From assembly GCA_036345935.2 (NCBI GenBank), contig JADWOT020000746.1, positions 35,398-99,397 of the forward strand: a stretch of DNA of 64,000 nucleotides, in the 5' to 3' direction. This DNA is from Taenia hydatigena (Eukaryota > Platyhelminthes > Cestoda > Cyclophyllidea > Taeniidae). Both the position numbers and the translations under genes were made by a program. The notes under the pieces are model-generated. The model was not told where the DNA came from. It searched no databases and saw only the letters and a list, made by a program, of their open reading frames with translations. How positions within the stretch are numbered: the stretch's first letter is position 1; each line of letters starts with the position of its first letter. Below, piece by piece: positions 1 to 12,895 of the stretch.

Positions 1-3000
1 GCTGTGGTTACGACGTGCTCATAGGTCTCCTTCGATCATGCCAAGAATGCGAATTATGTCACCTTTCAAAATGTGTTATATGCAACAAAGTTAAACTATA
101 AAAGTGTCCAACTTCTAGAAACTTACAGGATCAAATGGCATTTCAGCAAAAGATAATAATAAGTGCCAAATTTTAGAGGCTACCAAATGTTTTATTTGTG
201 TGCATTAAGCTTGGAAACAGATTTAGCATGGTTGTGTGGCAAATTTGAGCCATGCTATGACGGATTGTGGCCAAGTGATGCAGATGAATGATTTAATGTG
301 CAGAATACCTACAACATTCATGATGATGCCCATTTAATTGTTGCTTACCATACAATGTGATGCCATTACAATTGGCGCTGACATCTATTAAGCACTTATG
401 ATAAAATGAAGTCGTAGTGCTCCACCCGTATTTAAGGCATAAGAATTGGATACCCACAAGCATTGGTGGAGGATATTGACTACTTAAACGAAATTGCAGA
501 CCTTGAGGACTGTAAAGTCCGTGTAGTGAGAAGTTCAGTTAAGCAGACTTCGAAGGATTACACTGCACCACCACAACCCAGTCAAAATTGTTCCCTGTGA
601 CGAGCACATAAACGCGGCTCCTGTGTATTTTGCTCTGCCTGCGAAATGTCAATTTTTCCCTACTTGAAGGAATGCTCTTTATTATGCCTTGCTAAGAAGT
701 GCTGCGCCATGTGGCTTAACTCAAAGGAATGCTGAAATTTTGGATTAAAATATCATCAAGCATTGACTGCTAATCTTAAAACGGAAAGTCTTCTTTGATT
801 TAGTGCACTTAGTAAAAATTCGCACAAATCTGCCGCGCCATGTGCACAACTCTAACCTTCTTATGTAAACTTATGTAAAATCGCGAAACGCTGCTTTGAA
901 GCGCCCCTGACTGACCATCAACCTAATGGTCAACTGTTTCTGAGTATCAGGCCTGAAAGACCAATTGAAGGACGAACTGAAGTCATCGAGGAAACAGTAA
1001 AATTTAATGGGGAGTGAGATTGATGTTCTCCATAGTGATTGACAATTTTGACTCAGCCACCACGTAAGCAGGATTTCTCTTGCCTTTTGAACACATTTTA
1101 CTCGAACGGATGTCACTCAGATCTGACTGCAATCGGGTTGAACTCTGATAAGACCAATAGTTGTCATGGAGAGGTCAGATGCCTGAGGAGTGAAGTGGAT
1201 AGGATAGATTGACGCACTGCATGGACTTCAATGTTGCCGCATTCATCTGAGCAAATCAAAGCCTTGCTATTCTAAGGACTAATTAAGTATTTCGAACCTC
1301 AGCAATCACCTTGGGCGTGACGATTGAACCCTCTTCAACAGGCACAATTAATCCCACTTTTAAACAATCAAAGTGGCGAAACTCGATTCAACTTACAGTT
1401 AATTAATATGACGAATCATTTCTGTTATTACGGCTAATTCCAGCTTCTTCTGCTTCTCAACTGCAAGGCGATAAGCAATCAAAACAAATATTTGTCGAAG
1501 AAGTGGGGAATTAGGGCGCGATGCCAAATCTCACGAGATATAGTCTTTTTGCATTGCATGGCCAAAGAAACGTCGTTAAGTTTTTACAGAAGAACGGTCT
1601 TTGAAAGCAAAATAAGGCCCAAGCAAATAGTCACTTAGACCTCTGTGAAGACAATCAACTTCACGCTCTATCGACTGTGCTGTGATACGACAGTGCATCA
1701 TCACTGCTTGCGTGTTGACGCATAAGGCAGAATAAGGCCGAAGAAGGAAAAGGTGTTTTGAATCGGGTTTAAGATTGGATAAAGCCTAGAAGAAGGAAGA
1801 TGGTTGAGACTACAGTAAAAGGGGCGCGACTACCCTGATAGGGACCAATCAACCCTTCTCAGTTGGCTAGCACACTGTCATGCATCATCATTGCCCATGC
1901 ACAGTGTCAATGCCAATAACAATACCAACACTCTGGGTAATTATTTGATGTCAGCACACGGATTGTTAACATTATTGAAGGAAGTGAACTTCTGCGAATG
2001 ATTTAGGCATCATTCTGCAGGATTCGTCCCTCCTAGTTATTCTTCTTGCGGATCGATGCGAATAGGTGACTAGTGCACCTCCAGTTGTGCAACACCGAAG
2101 CCAAGTCTTAACAACCGATTCCAGATTCTTTAAATTGCTATTTCGAAATCTTGTTCTTGGCATTGGGATTTAATGTTGTGCAAAGATGAAATCATTACCG
2201 CGCTGTTCAAGACCAGAGGAGGATCTTCCTCTACCGCCAAAACACTATAAAGCAGAGCATAAAATTCGCATCATCGTGCTACTCGTCATTTGTGGAAGTG
2301 AAGAATAAAGTAACTAATTCTAACCAGTTTGCAAAAGTATTGCCCAACCATCAAAGTTTGCATCCTGGTGTTTTAAAATCGGGGTCTTTGGGCAAATAAT
2401 CTATTGTACGAACAGCATTTTACTGATGAGAAGCGAAGAACGCACACCTTTCCTTTGTCTTCTGACGTTTTAAGCGAAGAGCACTGATTTTGAATGCCCA
2501 AACAAATCATCTCATCAGTGGTAGCTATATGATCAACAACGAATTTCAAAGGTTTTCTCGGTGAGAGGTTTTTGGTGCATATTTCTGGTGACATATCTGC
2601 AGGAAGAAGTAGCTGGAAAAAAGCACTTTTCGTTGACAGGAAAATTCAAAAGGGCTTTAGAAATAAGGAGTTTTTCGTTTTCCTACAACTACTTTTAAGT
2701 TCCCATCAGCCAGAAATATTTCTTATTGGTTTATTCTCATCCTAAGTGGGTCAAGTGTGGCAATTTCAGGACTTTCAGTGAGTTAAGTAAAGTGAACTGT
2801 TAATAATTTGGTCAGAAGGCTGTTTTTGCTTTGGGCGATGTCAATTCCCATCCTCCTGTTCCATTGATTAGGGCATTTAAAGCTAAGTAGTTTTGGCTTG
2901 CTAAATAAGACATTTTATCTTCGCTTTAATGGCAGAAGAAAGCTGTTGAACGAGATTTTGAGATTGCAGGTTAAGCTCTAGAAATACGCCTTTACAATGA

Positions 3001-3868
3001 TTAGGCGAGTCTAGACCATGTCTCTGCAAAAAAATTGGCTGATGTTATAAATGATGCCAAGACTAATGACTGTAAAGCGCATTTCTGTCCTATTCTTGAT
3101 CATAAAGCACAACAAATATCCTACATCTAATATCGTCATCAAAAGTATTCGCCGGAGTAGTAAAGGTCTGGTACCCTTGCCGTTAAGCGGGGTAGGTAGA
3201 CTTGGTCCCATAAGTCCCACCTTTTGGTCAGGGATATTTTGCAGTGATAGATCAAGCAATCACAGGAGCGAGATGAGACCTGGCTTTTTCATCGACATTA
3301 GCAGAGGCTCTTTCTTCCTCTCCTCCTTCCATCTTTCTCTTTTTTACCCCTATTCATCGTGTCGCTTTCTTTCTTTCTTTCCTTATTCTAATGCCCCTCC
3401 TCCTTTCCGTAACTTTAACTCCTCAATGCCTGCTAGTAGATTCTCCTCTCAGAGGTAAGTTACATTCAATTTGCGTGCATCGAAGCAGGCGCCAAAATAA
3501 ACGCACAATGCGTTGGTGCCAATGTATATGCATGATCTTTCCTCCTTAAAGTGGATTCAACGTTTGAGATGTTATAAATCATCTTTACTGCTGCCCTCAA
3601 CCTGCGTATAAGAGCCAAAAAGAATATTCTAAGATGCCTTAACCAGTCCCTTATAACAAATTAGGTCCTCTTTTATCTAACGTGTTGCTTGACTTCCACA
3701 CGTCAACTGCTAGCATTCATGTAATTATTTCAGCATATCCTTCCTAGTCCAAGGAGGGATGGTAGCATGATTCCATGCATGAAAGCTACCAAACTGCGAA
3801 ATTTCATAACTCTCACATCCTACAGTTCAATAGAGCACGACTGCTTCCATAGAAGTGTAATATTTGGT
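1..3868 (-). repeat. Family A repeat, copy A1 (reverse orientation, runs off the left edge)
   Basis: The minus strand here matches, with clear divergence, the plus strand of about 15.19-20.01 kb. Shared landmarks are the short frame with CTTGGALVT (minus 1972-2163, plus 18265-18477), the purine/pyrimidine microsatellite near 3300-3420 (plus 17.0-17.1 kb), and position 1, which is the reverse complement of about 20,010. The copy continues beyond the window. Compared with the 16.9-kb unit it keeps about 0.5 kb that the unit lacks (roughly 1100-1580), and it lacks sequence equivalent to about 15.37-16.8 kb. No transposase or reverse transcriptase was recognised. The short open frames are not conserved enough to call genes. 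Confidence 0.8.
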
Positions 3869-4395
3869 TTGCTGCGGTTATAACATGCTCATGGGTATCA
3901 TTCGATCATGCCAAGAATGTGAATTATGTCACCTTTTAAAATGTGCTGCATGCAACAAACCCATGCAATAAAAGTGTCCAACTTCTAGAAACCTGCAAGT
4001 TCTAACGTTATTTTAGCACAAGACAGTAGTAAGTGCGAAATTTCAGAGGCTACTGAATGCCTTAATTTTATGCATCAATTTTGGGAACAGATTTAGCAAC
4101 CACTAGGTGGATGTCGAGGGATCGAACTGAGTAAGCTGCTTTCATGCACGGTTGTGTGGCAAACTTGAGCCGTGCTTTGACGGATTGTGCCGAAACAATG
4201 CAGATAAGTGATTTAATGTGCAGATTGCCTCCAACATTCATGATGATGTGCATCCAATATTTGCATGCCCTACAATGTGCTGACATTATAATTGGCACTT
4301 GTGCTAAAATAGTCGTAGTGCTGTAAACCTTTTAAGGCACACGAATTGGATGCCTACAAGCATTGGTAGATGAAATTGGCTACATGAAGGACGGT
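3869..4395 (-). repeat. Second partial copy of the A segment matching about 19.5-20.0 kb
   Basis: From about 3,876 the sequence repeats what stands at positions 1-480, with many substitutions: the blocks around GATCATGCCAAGAATG, GTGTCCAACTTCTAGAAAC and the CAAGCATTGGT block recur in the same order. It directly abuts copy A1, so two reverse-oriented A pieces lie head to tail. It is an older, diverged copy and not part of the recent duplication. Confidence 0.7.
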
Positions 4396-7300
4396 TAGAC
4401 ATACAGCCAGAGTCAAGTTGACGATGTTACGTAAGTCTCAGTGCGACAGAGGAGAAATGGGCCAATTTAAATATTCTAAGATCAAGGCCATACCCTACCT
4501 GTCACTAACAGTAAACGCCGTAAATATGGTTGGTGGTTTTGGGAACGCTATTTGAAATAGTAATTTTACTGAAGAAAGATGTAATGGGGATTCACGTCTC
4601 CAAAGCATCGCCAGCCCTAAGATTGCTGATGCGAAGTTTGAGGGAGGAATCCCCATCATTTAACAAGTTATACGACATGCGCGATTTCGCACACTACCCC
4701 AGTTTTACTGCCATGCTGTAAATGCTAAGTGGCATTGATTTCCTTGGACCATTTTTATTGATAACAAAAGGCTGAAGATGCAATTTTCCATGCGTCGTAT
4801 TAATGAGCAAGCACAGCTGGTTTCACAAAGTGTCGACTCGGTTCCCACATGACTAGTACGGAAAGAAGTCACAAGTAATGACAGCCCAGTGGTTGGTGAT
4901 GGTGGCTACGCATTCGCCAAAATTTGACAAATAGTGAGGCTGGTCAAATGCGCACCCATACGTTAGTAGAATAAGCATGGCATGCCTGGAAAAGCTCAAT
5001 CAAACCTTTCTCTTGCCTTAGTTTGCATTAAGAACATTAAAAATCCAGTGAGATCATCTCTAAAGAGCTGCGATTGCTGCGCGTGAGGGTCTCCTCCGCT
5101 TTTATTGTTTTACGGTAACGGGCTGTCAAGTTATAGCACCACTTTACTTGATCTTGCAAACATTACTACTCAGCACCAAAATTAGTCCATCTGTATGCGT
5201 TTCTAAATAAAGTAAATGCCTCATTAACGATGAGATGGTAGATACCATCCAAGCAGCATTAATTTTATTGGTGGTGAAGGACTATTGATTCTGTCGCAGC
5301 GACCGTCGTGTAGCGAGCAGTCTGCTGGCAGTCTTGCAGACACTTGATTTGGGTGGCTCAAAGCCGGTACGACAGTCATTGACGCGTAGACAGACGCAGT
5401 CAGAGGCAGGCTGGATGGTGTCTCGTATTCCCTTGCAAGAACATGCCAACGGCTGATTAATGCGGACGTTTTCCCACACCAAGATAGAATGCTCTATGGC
5501 GCCCAATTTTCCACCGCAATTCGGATAAAGTAAATCCTCAATATTAATGCAGTCATATTATCCCGCATTAGAAAATAGGGCTCTACTCTATCGTTCGCGC
5601 ATTTCACGCACCCTATTCACGATATTCTTTTCAAGGATGCACACTCAGTTCACGTTAAAGCCAAGCGTGGTGCTAGAAACTGTTTAAGCATTTGCTGTAA
5701 AGTAAGCTATAATGTGTTGCTGACCCGGGTTGTGTGCCCGTGTGTCCTCGTTCCTAACAAATGTCCCACCAGGAAGTCAGGCCATTAGTTTCTAATGCTG
5801 GATAGATGTGATTTAGCACAATTATGGGACTCGCGTGTACGAGTACACCCTCCTACCAGGGGACGCCACAGAAGGTAAGCTTAATCATGGTGATGGGTTG
5901 ACGATAGATTTGTAGTGATTAATAGCCGACCTTTAGCGCATTTTCAAAGGGCTCAGTAAGATGCAATTTCCCGAGTGTTTCGCCTAACTGTCCAGAGGCA
6001 CACCTCTGCGTTACTGCGTAACTGAGTTCTGCAAGAGCCTGCTCCAAGGAACTTAATGAAAAAAACTAAAAAGGTATCGTAGGGATATGCGTGGTCATCC
6101 GTCTATTAATATTCGATGACACAAAACATTTTAGCCAAAAGCTGGAATTAAGGACTATTTTTGCCATACATTTTCTCGCAACGTCGCCTGCATTTAGGAA
6201 TCAGTATTTAAATAAATGATTCTGTATGTTCGTTAGGCTTTGAATGTTGCCGCTAATTTAAACCTAAGTGCCTCTTTTGGCACTACTTTTGCAGCGCATT
6301 CAAACAGGCTTTAATGTTGCCACACTACGTACCATGCAAGCTTCAGCCATATCCAGTCGTGCGTGCCCTTCCGTTGGCAAAACACCACCATCAGGCCTAA
6401 GAGGTCTTCAATGTCATCAGAAGCGATTCGTATTTTTGCCATATTGCAAATAAATAGATGTGCTAAATAGATGAGACGGCCGTCCTAACATCTTTGCCAT
6501 TTTCATTTTGTCAGACTATTAGCAAAACCACACGTTTAGCTAAATCGCGCTAATTACTAGTGCCGTTCGATTAAAGCCACTTCTTCCACCTCATGGACAC
6601 CAGGACCTCCAAATGTTGCGCATAGGTAGTTGGGTGAAGCATGGGTTGTAGCGTAGAGTTCGTGTCAGTTTTTTCTAAACCGGATCATGCATATTAGCGG
6701 GGATGCTCCCGACACCTAAAAGGAACAGCTTTGCGCATTTACTACAATTCTACCAGTCAGGATGAAGCCACATTAAAGGAAAGATAAGGATTGTTACCCA
6801 ATCTAATTACAAATGCACGGACTTTGTTTGCCTTGAACATGATGCAATCAAACAGCAACGACTCCTTCTAGCAGGTCCATGCATTGTTTCCCTTTTTGAT
6901 CTTAGCACACCGATCCATCCACTCAAGTATCAGTGCAATGAGGCAAATTTTCTGCAAATTTGCATCCCACAGGTGTGGGATATGCCCAGTGTTTGGCAAA
7001 AGGCTTCCATAGCAACGCATCTTTTCTCCACTTTATGTCGATGATTTGACTGCATGTGGGTCTTCCCTTCTAAATTCCCGTTTGTTAGGCAGCGTTCTCT
7101 CCATGTTTTTCGAACCACTTCATTGCAGTGCACTTCCAAAAATCCAAAGCGGCTAAGTGCGCTTCTACGAATTCGATTCTGATTTAGTTTGTAATCGCAA
7201 TCATCAGTGGCCTATTCTTCTTTAAGCCAAGTATCTTTGCCGAGGGCAGTATTTTCTTGAATGCGAGTATTCGAAGAATGATTGCGTGATTTGTCCCCAT

Positions 7301-10300
7301 TGACTACATAGGAAAGAATGTTACAACTTTCACCTAATGACGCATAAATTGCTATTGTAACTGAGTTGGATTGGACTGAGCACCACGAGTGTAGTGGTAA
7401 CGGCAGCAAAATTGCCTGTTTCTTAGAATACCAAAGGCATCAGCGCAAGCACGATTAGGTTCAGGTTAAGTCTAATACGCGAGTCACCTGGAAAAGGAAT
7501 GTGAGGTGGAGTCATAGTCACTGATCACGAATCTCAGCTTAGCCGGTTTCGCAAACAAAGGGCGCTGCTCGTGACAAGGAGGAGGAGGAAGGAGCAGACC
7601 CACACGCCAATTTCTCACACAACTTTAGCCATTGGCAGTGGCCGAATACTGTCTTAAGACAGAGCACTTTCTGCAGGCCCGCTAGTTTGCACCTCCTAGC
7701 ACTCGGAAGTGAAAGATAAAAGGAAATGGTGGCAAAAATGTCCTGCTGTAATGTTCCGTCCAAGAGTGTCTTTGCAACTCCGATACTTACTTTCACCCAC
7801 GTGAATGCACGTTTAATGTTTCATGATTAGTAAGTTCTATGGCATTAATAACCTCAAATCACTGAAGTCGTATTCTTTGCAGTCTGACATATGGAAGCTC
7901 ATTTCTCAAGCCAGTCATCTTACACGCGTTGCAAGAAAAGAATCGAGAAGGACTGAGACGGCCGCGTAATTATATCCAACAGCCGCGATGGTTGCAACTA
8001 ATGAAAGCCACGTCTCCAACCATGGACATTGCTGTATGTGCTAGATGAAAGCATACTTAGTCTTTGAACGCAGTGACAATGTGGCTGCGCAAGGCACACA
8101 GCAAAAGTAAAATTGCAAGAAATCGGAGAAACGGCCAAATTAGCCTATCCTTATTGGCTGACGCGATTGTAACTTTTCATTTTCACGGCGCATAGTGAGA
8201 TTCAATGAGCAGGAGGCTAAAACAGGGTTAGATGCGCACCCGTATAACTGAAGGAGGTGATCCTCAGCAGCACTTGTGTTCATCTAAATACTCTTCAATT
8301 TAGCCTCACTATATCACTTGGTCCATTGGGTAGAATTGAAGTCGCAAACGTAAATATAGGACCTCCAATGTTAATTCATATTGCCCACCATGTTTATGCC
8401 ACAAAAGCATGGTTGCAAGCATGGTGCTTGCAGTAAACCTTTTCGTGTTCTGTACTCGCACATTTTCAGTGCAGTTATGTAGAAGCCTGCAAATTTCGCC
8501 TTCGCGCCCTGGTTGGCGCATCCGGCGCAGGCAAGCTCAAACGTTTGCATGATTGCTCTTAAGTATTGTGAGTTTTTACATGTGAACCATTGTTTGTAGG
8601 CGTTTGACTTACATTTGGTGTTTTAAAAGTAGAGTCATCGGCAACAAGTGAATCGGAATTATAGCTAAATTGACTGATGCCGAACGAGGCCTGTGCATGG
8701 CACTTTGGAAAAGCTGAACAATCCAGCCTTGCATACCAAAACTGTTATGAATGATTGTCACGGAGCCTGTGCATGTGAGTGCAAGAAAGGCAGTGAAGAT
8801 GAGGGGTTTGGTAAATAGGCCAACAACACTGTACTCCACCGTCCCGTTGCACACCTACAGGATCGTCTGCACTGTTCAGTACTGGAAACTACGACGAATG
8901 GTCGGTCATAGTCATGAGACAAGTTGCCATCGCTTGCATCGGGTGCGTCTACTCAAATTGGTCATGAGATTTGCTGTTTCATCATTACATAACCGCTGCC
9001 ATTATAAATTACTTTATACAGTCATTAGGCGAGCGGAGCGGACAGTCGTGTGATTGAGAATGCACCCCAACAATTTCATTAAGTCCATTACTGAACTTCG
9101 AATTGGGCCTGTGCTTCCGCGCGTAATGCTAAGCGCAGATGCGCGCACACGTCATGCCTACAGTGTAACTGTGCACATTAGTCTTATTGGGAGGCAAGAG
9201 GCGCCAATCGCTGCTGAATCGCGAGCGCTCGTAATTACCGTTCCCTGATTGCCCTTGGGATGTACTAACAGCTAGCGGTGTGGTCGTACCCTAATTTCAC
9301 TTGCACCACAGCAAAAGTTAAGGTGGGACGATCTACACGTTTATACAATGCTTCATTATTTGCAGAAAAGATGTGCCGTTACGCGAGAGGCTAGTATGTA
9401 GCAACACGAAGAATGATTTGATTTACCGCGCTAGGAGGCCACCGAGAATGCTACTGCCAAATGCCTGCAGCAATGCTGGGGACATAGTTGAAGGAGCAAG
9501 GTAAACTGACGATGACAATGCGAGATGATGATATTCTCAAGCCCAATTCAATGTAGACAAACATCTTTTTTTGGTTATTCTTTCTTCAGATTACCTCTCG
9601 CTGTAATTTACTACTTAAGTAAACACAGGCGCATCCAATATTTTGGAAGGCGTCAGCATGAAGACTAATGCACTTGGATGTCGTAGAGCCTTGGGAGTGC
9701 TTCATGGTCCAGCATTGCGAATGCTCTCCCATATTGTGCCAGTTCGCGTTATGCCCGAGAGCAAGTGACCATTCCTGTCCTTGCCTTGTTTGCTTCCAAG
9801 TAAGTTCCATTCATTACAGCAAGCTTTTAGCGAGTTAAACCTAGTCTAACCTGACCACAAATTCTTCACTGCTTTTGCACTACCCTGAACGAAACATTCG
9901 CAGTGCGGGCGACTAATCAACCGCGTCAACTGTCATTTTATAGTTCAAATCCCGTCCTTATTCCCCAACGACGTCCCTTTGCGACTCCCAATAAAGACTA
10001 AAATAAATTATTATACCCATAGTCAGAGAATGCACTGCATGTCTTTTACTTGCATATAATCCGCAAAGTGACACCTGCGACATATTGATTGCTGTGGTCT
10101 GCTAATCGATTGACTCACGTACGCTTCTTGATAGTGTTACAGTTGGTCAGTGGTTCGCTTCATGTAACAAAGGGAATGGGTCCCAAGAAAGGCGGATCGA
10201 GCATCAGTCGAATCGGTATTCACTGCTATAAAAAACTCCCACCGAAACTAACAGTCTTTGATGGCTAGGAATTATCAAAGTTGCGCACTAACAGATACAG

Positions 10301-11339
10301 GAAAATCATGCAATCGCAGGCAATACATCGAAGGAAAGTCTAGCAGCTCGAATGGCAACGTGAGCATGTCATCAGTGACAAGACTGGTGTGTCGTTCCAT
10401 TTAACATCATTGCCTCACTATTCTTAGCAGCATTGTGTCAGAAAACACATAACACAATGACGTGAATGCATGTACTTTGAACAAACTGACTTATTTGCAG
10501 AGAGGCTGCGTTCGCTGGATGAATTTACAACAAAAATGGGTTTAAGTTTCAAAGTGTTGGCTTATCAGTTATCTGCTTAGCTCATATAGGTGACATGAGT
10601 AAGGCGGCGGAATAGCATTTTTGCGAATATCATTACTGTGGCGTTAAAGATAAAACTAGGGCAGTTGAAGCTTGTGAACAGTTGCTCAATTTTATCAAAT
10701 ATCGGTCTAGATTCCTATCATTCTCAGGATAACACAGGTCTTTCACTAACCGACATCTCCTTGGCTCTGTTTTGCTTCCGATCCCCTCCTACCTGGTATA
10801 TCCTACGCTCGGCCAAAGCCAGTAATGAGAACATAACTCGAATCCGAGCAAAAAATGCCGCATTTAAAGTCCAAGTCTGCATGAAGATATTGCTAAGCAC
10901 GATTGATTCCGCAGAGTTAGAATTGTGTGTTAGTTTTAGGCACGACTTGAAGATGGCAGGTGCGTGCCACGAAAGTGGGTGTTCGGTGAGGTTCAGGAGC
11001 ACAGACGAGAGTGAGTGGTAGTGATTAAGAGCAAGACGCACATAGAGGCAATGTTATGCGATGCGCAGAAGAACCCGCAACGCCACATATGCTGTAGCCG
11101 TATCACCTGCATGTGCGCAAAGTGCTTTGCTAACCATGAATACGGATCCGCCGAAAATCAACTTAATCATCCCAAACCTCGTAGCTACAGCGTGGAAGGG
11201 AGAAGTGAGGTTCAGTAAAACTCGACCAAACCCAACCACAGGCGCGTCGCGTGATGTTGAATTAAACTGTTGCGCATCTTCTCTTAGGGCTAGTTCCGCC
11301 ACACCCTGAGACAAGTAAAGTCTGGACTGACACTCAATA
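4396..11339. other. Unassigned stretch without a recognised gene or repeat
   Basis: No frame gives a recognisable protein. The longest are 10638-11021 (plus, 127 codons), 10724-11041 (minus, 105), 8751-9053 (plus, 100) and 11054-11353 (minus, 99). The two minus frames at 10724-11353 share the short word VLLNLT, and the second follows an acceptor-like site (TTTACTTGTCTCAG, minus strand, near 11,310). They could be exon remnants, but I recognise no family. AATAAA words occur near 6207 and 9990 with no gene in front of them that I can identify. A short purine run lies near 7575-7595. The rest looks like ordinary intergenic or intronic sequence. Confidence 0.4.
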
Positions 11340-12250
11340 GAATCTGGATCCATTCATGATTACGGCAAGTGAACTCTCACGTCACACACATGTGACAAGC
11401 GGAATATATCAATTTTTGATGGCTGGTACTGATACCGCCGTGCTCATAAGCATCATGTAAATCATCATTGATCAAACAACAGATTAATGCTAGAGTTGTT
11501 AATGATTACGTTGCTATGGTAAAAATGGTGAAGTGATTTGGTCTAATAGTGTTTGGTTTGGGGATGCATTGTTTCTATTGACAAAATATAACGTGACTAA
11601 CACTTTGACGGACAACCGCACTTAACATCTGTAGGAATCATCAACTACCAAACAATAAGTCGGTTAAGATTTCGCACGTTCTTCTCAGCTTGCAATTCTA
11701 CTTCTTCCTCATTCAGCAATCCAATGTCAGTCAACACCACGTTGGATTGTTGGTACCGGTAAATGTGAGCCTGTAGAGGCGCATAAGTACATCATCAGCA
11801 GTGTGTGTCAAGTCGCCTTCTCAGGCAAGCCTCCTACCAAACTTAGCCAATTAGTGAAACACAAGAAATGCGTCACTCCAGCAGTCAGTCGTCTGACCCA
11901 TGGCCAGTCCATGTACCCTACACTCGCATCACCTAGTTTAACAGTGTATACTTGAGGTTATTTTAATTGCAGGCTACGAATTACAGCAGTTATGCGACTT
12001 CCGTGGTGATACGTCCCATGCCTGCCACGATTCATCCCAAGATGTGGTCAAAGCAAGTGCCTCCGCGTTTAAAACTGCGTTAAACCGTAGCTAAAGTCAC
12101 GTTGGCGCGCAAACCGAGGTTGAATTCTTAACTGGACTTGCAGTTGCAATTGTCGCTCCTTCGCTTGCCATCCGCTGTCACGAACCTCAAAGGGTCACAA
12201 TGCTCGCGATTGACAAAAATCGGGTAGTGTGAGGAGATAAATTAAAACAA
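11340..12250 (+). repeat. Dispersed repeat F, copy F1
   Basis: This stretch matches the reverse complement of about 49,615-50,415 in several well-separated blocks: AAGTGAACTCTCA with GTCACACA near 11,370-11,395, CAATGTCAGTCAAC near 11,720, the coding-like block from 11,825, and the AATCGGGTAGTGTGAGGAG end near 12,220-12,240. The order is kept throughout, so this is one duplicated segment in opposite orientations 38 kb apart. It includes non-coding flanks and not only an exon. Confidence 0.75.
11825..12232 (+). pseudogene. Gene fragment inside F1: conserved C-terminal peptide interrupted by about 181 bp
   Basis: After an acceptor-like CCTTCTCAG (AG at 11,823-11,824) a frame reads KPPTKLSQLV, then THGQSMYPTLA up to about 11,928. 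It resumes at about 12,110 (QTE, then LAVAIVAPSLAI) and ends DKNRVV with TGA at 12,230-12,232. The minus-strand copy at 49,628-49,855 gives the same peptide without a break and with a stop at the same place. The intervening 181 bp has no GT-AG borders, so it looks like an insertion in this copy. The protein family is not recognised. Conservation of frame and stop between two copies argues that a real 3-prime exon was ancestral. Confidence 0.5.
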
Positions 12251-12289
12251 TGAGTGATTCATGGTTTAATACTTAAATATGGATTAATA

Positions 12290-12895
12290 AAGAGCACTGA
12301 TTTGATGCTGGAGCGTTGTGACACAAAAGCGCGTCAGTGCTCTACAAATATTAAAACACTTGCAAGCAATGGACTTTATTGGCAGTTTCGATTTCCGTTC
12401 ACAATTTAATTATTCCACAATATCCATAAAGAGGATAAAATTAGTTTTAAGCAATTATTTGTTTCAAATTAATCTTATTTAGCATTTTGGAAGTAATCAG
12501 AGGCAATCGTTTTGGTTCTTCGAGTTCATCAATGCCAAATAGACTGAGTGGTGGTCTGTGCATGTGAGCTGTTATTACTTCTTTTAGTGAACTCAAGAGA
12601 TTCACGCGATTTTCGCATTCACCTGCGACGCAATCACACGATGACCGGTCAAACGTGTCTAGAATTCGAAAGCGAAACATGGGATCAGGCTGACCTGAAT
12701 GAAGTCCGTGCTCTCCTCCACGGATGTAGCGGTTATATTTCACAGCAATACCCTGCTATTCGCATTGGGAATTTAACACTGGACGACCTCCACACCCTCC
12801 TCAATCGGGTCCGGTCTTCCGCCTTTCGGATTGCCTACATTGAGCAAGATGAGAGATGCCGGTACTGTGTTGTAATTTTTTAGTGTGCCTCCTTT
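12290..12895 (+). repeat. Module M, copy M1
   Basis: This segment of about 0.6 kb, richer in G+C than its flanks, recurs reversed at 13,945-14,478 and directly at about 35,490-36,130. Shared sequence starts near CACTTGCAAGCAATGG (12,358-12,372) and runs past the shared reading frame to the TCTTAGAGCGAAATGC block near 12,900. M is always joined to the same A-family segment on its downstream side. Confidence 0.8.
12641..12883 (+). CDS. Unidentified 80-codon frame conserved in module M (copy 1)
   Basis: The frame starts MTGQTCLEFESETWDQ and ends CVVIF with TAG. A longer frame beginning at 12,548 adds a leucine-rich stretch that is not shared by all copies. The other two copies (minus 13,956-14,198 and plus from 35,835) keep the frame, and two of the three keep the same stop. 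Differences among copies include many amino-acid changes (for example CSGYIS/CSGYVS, DDLHTLLN/NDFHTLLD), so there is no clear sign of purifying selection. It may be a captured exon or a chance frame preserved because the copies are young. No family is recognised. Confidence 0.25.
   Translation: MTGQTCLEFESETWDQADLNEVRALLHGCSGYISQQYPAIRIGNLTLDDLHTLLNRVRSSAFRIAYIEQDERCRYCVVIF

Noticed and set aside
2421..2445. CTGATGAG followed by CGAAG, resembling a hammerhead ribozyme core
   Set aside because: The GAAA box is GAAG, helix II would be a single pair, and the other copies of the same repeat (17.97 and 31.63 kb) do not preserve the motif.
9940..9958. AGTTCAAATCCCG, resembling the T-loop or B box of a tRNA
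   Set aside because: The flanking bases cannot form the T stem and no A box or cloverleaf fits upstream.
10638..11353. Overlapping frames of about 100-127 codons on both strands
   Set aside because: Open on both strands at once, no recognisable domain and no second copy to show conservation; left as unassigned.
12548..12640. Leucine-rich N-terminal extension resembling a signal peptide ahead of the MTGQT frame
   Set aside because: The stretch is deleted or altered in copy M2, so it is not a conserved part of the frame.
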